Shown: piece by piece, positions 6,361-8,818 of the stretch
Position numbering within the stretch: the stretch's first letter is position 1
How the letters are laid out: each line of letters starts with the position of its first letter
Source of the DNA: Pirellulales bacterium
GTDB taxonomy: Bacteria > Planctomycetota > Planctomycetia > Pirellulales > Thermoguttaceae
Assembly: GCA_030617125.1 (NCBI GenBank)
Contig: JAUWWA010000050.1
Span: forward strand, 1 to 8,818
Reading direction: 5' to 3'
DNA length: 8,818 nt
Position numbers and translations under genes: made by a program
Notes under the pieces: model-generated
The model's database searches: none
What the model was told of the DNA's origin: nothing
What the model saw: only the letters and a program-made list of their open reading frames with translations

Positions 6361-7386
6361 ATGCGATTGCCGGAATGTATGAAAATCCTCACGCCGTTGT
6401 TCTGCCTGCTGACCGCCGGGTGCTGGTCGTCGTCCGGGCCCGAAGTGGTCGTTTACACGGCGCTCGACGAGGAGTTCTCACGGCCCATCTTGGACGACTT
6501 CGCCGCTGCAACGGGCATCGCCGTGCAGCCGAAATTCGACGTCGAGTCGACCAAGACGGTTGGATTGACCAACGCGATCATCGCCGAGGCCGCCCGCCCG
6601 CGGTGCGACGTGTTCTGGAACAACGAAATCCTCAACACCCTCCGGCTGAAGCGCCACGGATTGCTCGAAGCCTATTATCCGCAGATCGCCGAGAGCTATC
6701 CGGCCATGGTCCGATCGGCTGACGGCCTTTGGCACGGGTTTGCTGCCAGAGCGAGGGTGCTTATGGTCAACACGGAACTCGTGCCGGAAGCCGAGCGGCC
6801 CGCCTCGATCCGCGACCTGGCCGATCCGAAGTGGCGCGGCCGCTGCGGGATCGCCAAGCCGCTGTTCGGCACCACCGCCACGCACGCCGCCTGCCTGTTT
6901 GCCCACTTTGGTGACGAGAAGGCCAAGGAGTTCTTCAGACGGTTAAAACGCAACGACGTGAAGATCCTCTCGGGCAACAAACAAGTGGCGTTGTCGGTCG
7001 CGGCCGGGCGGCTGGCGTTCGGGTTGACCGACACCGACGACGCGATCATTGAACTGGAGAAGGGCATGCCGGTTGAGATCGTTTATCCCGATCAGGGCGA
7101 GGGCCAGCCGGGCACGCTGTTCATCCCCAACACGCTGGCGATCATCAAGGGCAGCCGGAACGGCGAGTCGGCCCGGCGGCTTGTCGATTACCTGCTTTCA
7201 CCGGCGGTCGAGGCGAAGCTGGCCGCGGGGCGCAGCGCCCAGATCCCGCTGAATCCGAACTGCAAGGCGGAAGTTCGCGTCGCCACGCCGCAGACGGTTC
7301 GCGCGATGCAGATCGACTTCGACGCGGCGGCCGCCAAGTGGGACACGGCGGCGGACTTCTTGCGCGACGAGTTTACCGGCGGGTAG
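6361..7386 (+). CDS. iron-transport-type ABC solute-binding lipoprotein (FbpA/AfuA-like)
   Basis: This 341-residue protein has a lipoprotein signal peptide (MKILTPLFCLLTAGC; Cys21), so it should be anchored on the outer face of the cytoplasmic membrane. The rest is a two-lobed periplasmic binding fold: EVVVYTALDEEFSRPILDDF (28-47), RCDVFWNNEILNTLRL (81-96), GLWHGFAARARVLMVNTEL (122-140), DLADPKWRGRCGIAKPLFGT (152-171), GLTDTDDAI (221-229) and PDQGEGQPGTLFIPNTLAII (243-262). These match the Fe(III)-binding FbpA family, which captures ligand for an ABC importer. In FbpA the hinge segment carries adjacent tyrosines that bind iron; here the same place reads TDTDD, so the ligand may differ. No permease or ATPase is adjacent. 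The start at 6361 has GGAG seven bases upstream; the ATG at 6379 is in frame but less well supported. Family call is firm, ligand uncertain. Confidence 0.92.
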   Translation: MRLPECMKILTPLFCLLTAGCWSSSGPEVVVYTALDEEFSRPILDDFAAATGIAVQPKFDVESTKTVGLTNAIIAEAARPRCDVFWNNEILNTLRLKRHGLLEAYYPQIAESYPAMVRSADGLWHGFAARARVLMVNTELVPEAERPASIRDLADPKWRGRCGIAKPLFGTTATHAACLFAHFGDEKAKEFFRRLKRNDVKILSGNKQVALSVAAGRLAFGLTDTDDAIIELEKGMPVEIVYPDQGEGQPGTLFIPNTLAIIKGSRNGESARRLVDYLLSPAVEAKLAAGRSAQIPLNPNCKAEVRVATPQTVRAMQIDFDAAAAKWDTAADFLRDEFTGG

Positions 7387-7459
7387 TTGCCAAATCGCTG
7401 CGGTTGGCCACCGCCGGAACGGCTGCGCTACACCGACAGCACGTACTCGATCGGTGCGC

Positions 7460-7477
7460 CCAACTGATGTTGGTTTT
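7460..7477 (+). terminator. weak intrinsic terminator after the solute-binding protein
   Basis: CCAAC and GTTGG pair around a TGAT loop and are followed by TTTT. It lies about 75 bases after the stop at 7386, in the 148-base gap between two convergent genes. The stem has only five pairs, so it may be weak. A second short stem (7400-7414, GCGGT with ACCGC) precedes it without a T-run. Confidence 0.4.
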
Positions 7478-7534
7478 GCTGGGCCAAGATTCATCCCGGA
7501 AACACGGTTTAGTCATACCGCATTGCAGGCAAGA

Positions 7535-8773
7535 CTACAACGCCTGCCGGTGCCGGCGGGTGCGGCTACCAAAGACCGGCTTAGGCTTGGGCGGTTCGGC
7601 CGCCTGGACAGTGGCTTCGTCGGCTAGCTCGCCGGCGGCGGATTTGGCCTGCGTATCGAAGCCTTCGATCTCATTACGCTTCAGCAGGCGGTTGATCCGC
7701 ATTTCGATCCGTGTCAGTTCGTTGCCTTCCTCGGGCGTGACGAAGGTATAGGCGACGCCCGGGCGGCCCATGCGCCCCGCGCGGCCGACGCGATGCACGT
7801 AGTCGTCGCAAAACTGCGGGATGTCGTAGTTGATGATATGCGAGATCCGCGTCACGTCGATTCCCCGGCCCACCACGTCGGTGGCCACGAGGATTCGGGT
7901 TTTTCCCTCGCGGAACCGCTGCATGACCTCGTCGCGCGCCACCTGCGGCAGGTCGCCGTGGATGGTGCCCACCGAGCCGAGCTTTCTACTCAGCCGCCGC
8001 TGCACCCTGTCGGTACCGCGCTTCGTGCGGCAGAAGACGATCGCTTGCCGCGGGTCCTCGCGCTTGAGCAGCTTGACTAACAAATCGAACTTCCGCTCGG
8101 GATCGATCGTGAAGTAGAACTGTTCGATCGTTTCCACGTCGAGCCGCTCGGGCGAGAAGTCGAGCGACTCGGGATCGCGCATGTAGCGCTGCGCCAGGCG
8201 TTTCACGGGTGGGGGTATGGTCGCGCTTAGAAGCAACGTCTGACGCGACTGGGGGCAGCGGCGAAGGATTTTCTCAATGTCGGGCCGGAACCCGATGTCC
8301 AGCATCCGGTCCGCCTCGTCGAGCACCACGAAACGAATCCCTGAGAGCGACAGCACCGTGCGGGCAATCAGGTCGAGCAAGCGGCCGGGCGTGCCGACGA
8401 CCATCTCCACCCCGCGCTGGAGTTTTTCGATCTGCTGGCGGATCGGTTTGCCGCCGTACACGGCCACCGTCCGGGCCTTCAATCCGGCGGCCAGCTTGAC
8501 GCACTCGTCGCGGACCTGGACGGCCAGTTCTCGGGTGGGGACGAGCACTAGGGCCTGGGGATCGCGTCCCCTCTTGTGGGGTTCGAGCCGTTCGAGGATT
8601 GGGATGGCGAAGGCTGCCGTCTTGCCGGTGCCCGTGCGTGCCTGGCCCATCACGTCGGTACCGGCAAGCGCCAACGGGATCAACCCGGCCTGGATCGGTG
8701 TCGGTTCGAGATAGTCGGCTGCGCGCAGCGTGTCAAGCATCACCCGCGAGAGGCCCAGGGCGTCGAACCCCAC
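7535..8773 (-). CDS. DEAD-box ATP-dependent RNA helicase
   Basis: This 412-residue protein (from the GTG at 8773) unwinds or remodels RNA using ATP and probably acts in ribosome assembly or RNA decay. The two RecA-like domains carry the full motif set: F3 and PTPIQ (24-28, Q motif), ARTGTGKT (45-52, motif I), PTRELA (79-84, Ia), TPGR (128-131, Ib), DEAD (152-155, II), SAT (183-185, III), VFCRTKRGTD (246-255, IV), ATDVVGRGID (297-306, V) and HRVGRAGR (327-334, VI). It resembles RhlE/CshA-type helicases, with a short acidic then basic tail (RTRRHRQ) and no extra RNA-binding domain. The frame stays open upstream of 8773 to the window edge through a DDDTEAPS-containing stretch, and no strong Shine-Dalgarno sequence precedes the GTG. 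The gene may therefore start outside the window. It converges on the solute-binding protein gene. Confidence 0.95.
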   Translation of the reverse strand: MGFDALGLSRVMLDTLRAADYLEPTPIQAGLIPLALAGTDVMGQARTGTGKTAAFAIPILERLEPHKRGRDPQALVLVPTRELAVQVRDECVKLAAGLKARTVAVYGGKPIRQQIEKLQRGVEMVVGTPGRLLDLIARTVLSLSGIRFVVLDEADRMLDIGFRPDIEKILRRCPQSRQTLLLSATIPPPVKRLAQRYMRDPESLDFSPERLDVETIEQFYFTIDPERKFDLLVKLLKREDPRQAIVFCRTKRGTDRVQRRLSRKLGSVGTIHGDLPQVARDEVMQRFREGKTRILVATDVVGRGIDVTRISHIINYDIPQFCDDYVHRVGRAGRMGRPGVAYTFVTPEEGNELTRIEMRINRLLKRNEIEGFDTQAKSAAGELADEATVQAAEPPKPKPVFGSRTRRHRQAL

Positions 8774-8818
8774 GGCGGATGGTGCTTCCGTGTCGTCGTC
8801 GCCTGGTGGCCGTGGTCC

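Overview
The window is GC-rich bacterial chromosome, most likely from a planctomycete of the Pirellula/Rhodopirellula kind. This is an inference from overall protein character: a secreted protein of unknown function, a large membrane-anchored metallopeptidase-like protein with a lectin-like tail, an rpmA-obg pair, and scattered single genes. I see no phage, insertion sequence, CRISPR array, rRNA or tRNA. Ten protein genes fill the window, nine on the minus strand and one on the plus strand, and no gap exceeds 300 bases.

Layout, left to right. Positions 1-1615 hold one minus-strand unit. A near-consensus sigma-70-type promoter (1586-1615) is followed by a 320-residue secreted protein of unknown function, ribosomal protein L27 (rpmA) and the N-terminal 72 codons of the Obg GTPase, which runs off the left edge. 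The usual partner rplU (L21) is not next to rpmA. Positions 1682-2227 carry a single-domain response regulator with its own promoter (TTCACA, 17-base spacer, TATAAT) and two copies of a 12-base direct repeat around the -35 box.

Positions 2385-4476 look like an operon: glyA (serine hydroxymethyltransferase) followed by two UPF0145/YbjQ-family genes, one soluble and one with an added N-terminal membrane helix. Upstream, 4597-6258 encodes a predicted lipoprotein with a zinc-protease HEGTH motif and a C-terminal beta-sandwich resembling PA-IL/LecA-type lectin domains. Divergent from it, 6361-7386 (the only plus-strand gene) encodes an iron-transport-type solute-binding lipoprotein with no permease or ATPase beside it. 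A DEAD-box RNA helicase (7535-8773, possibly extending past the right edge) converges on it.

The window joins housekeeping functions (translation and ribosome assembly, one-carbon metabolism, RNA remodelling) to several cell-envelope proteins of unclear role. I do not see a clear new multi-gene system. The points most worth checking are the unknown secreted protein heading the rpmA-obg unit, the membrane-bound plus soluble YbjQ pair behind glyA, the protease-lectin lipoprotein, and the orphan binding protein that lacks the classical iron-binding tyrosines.
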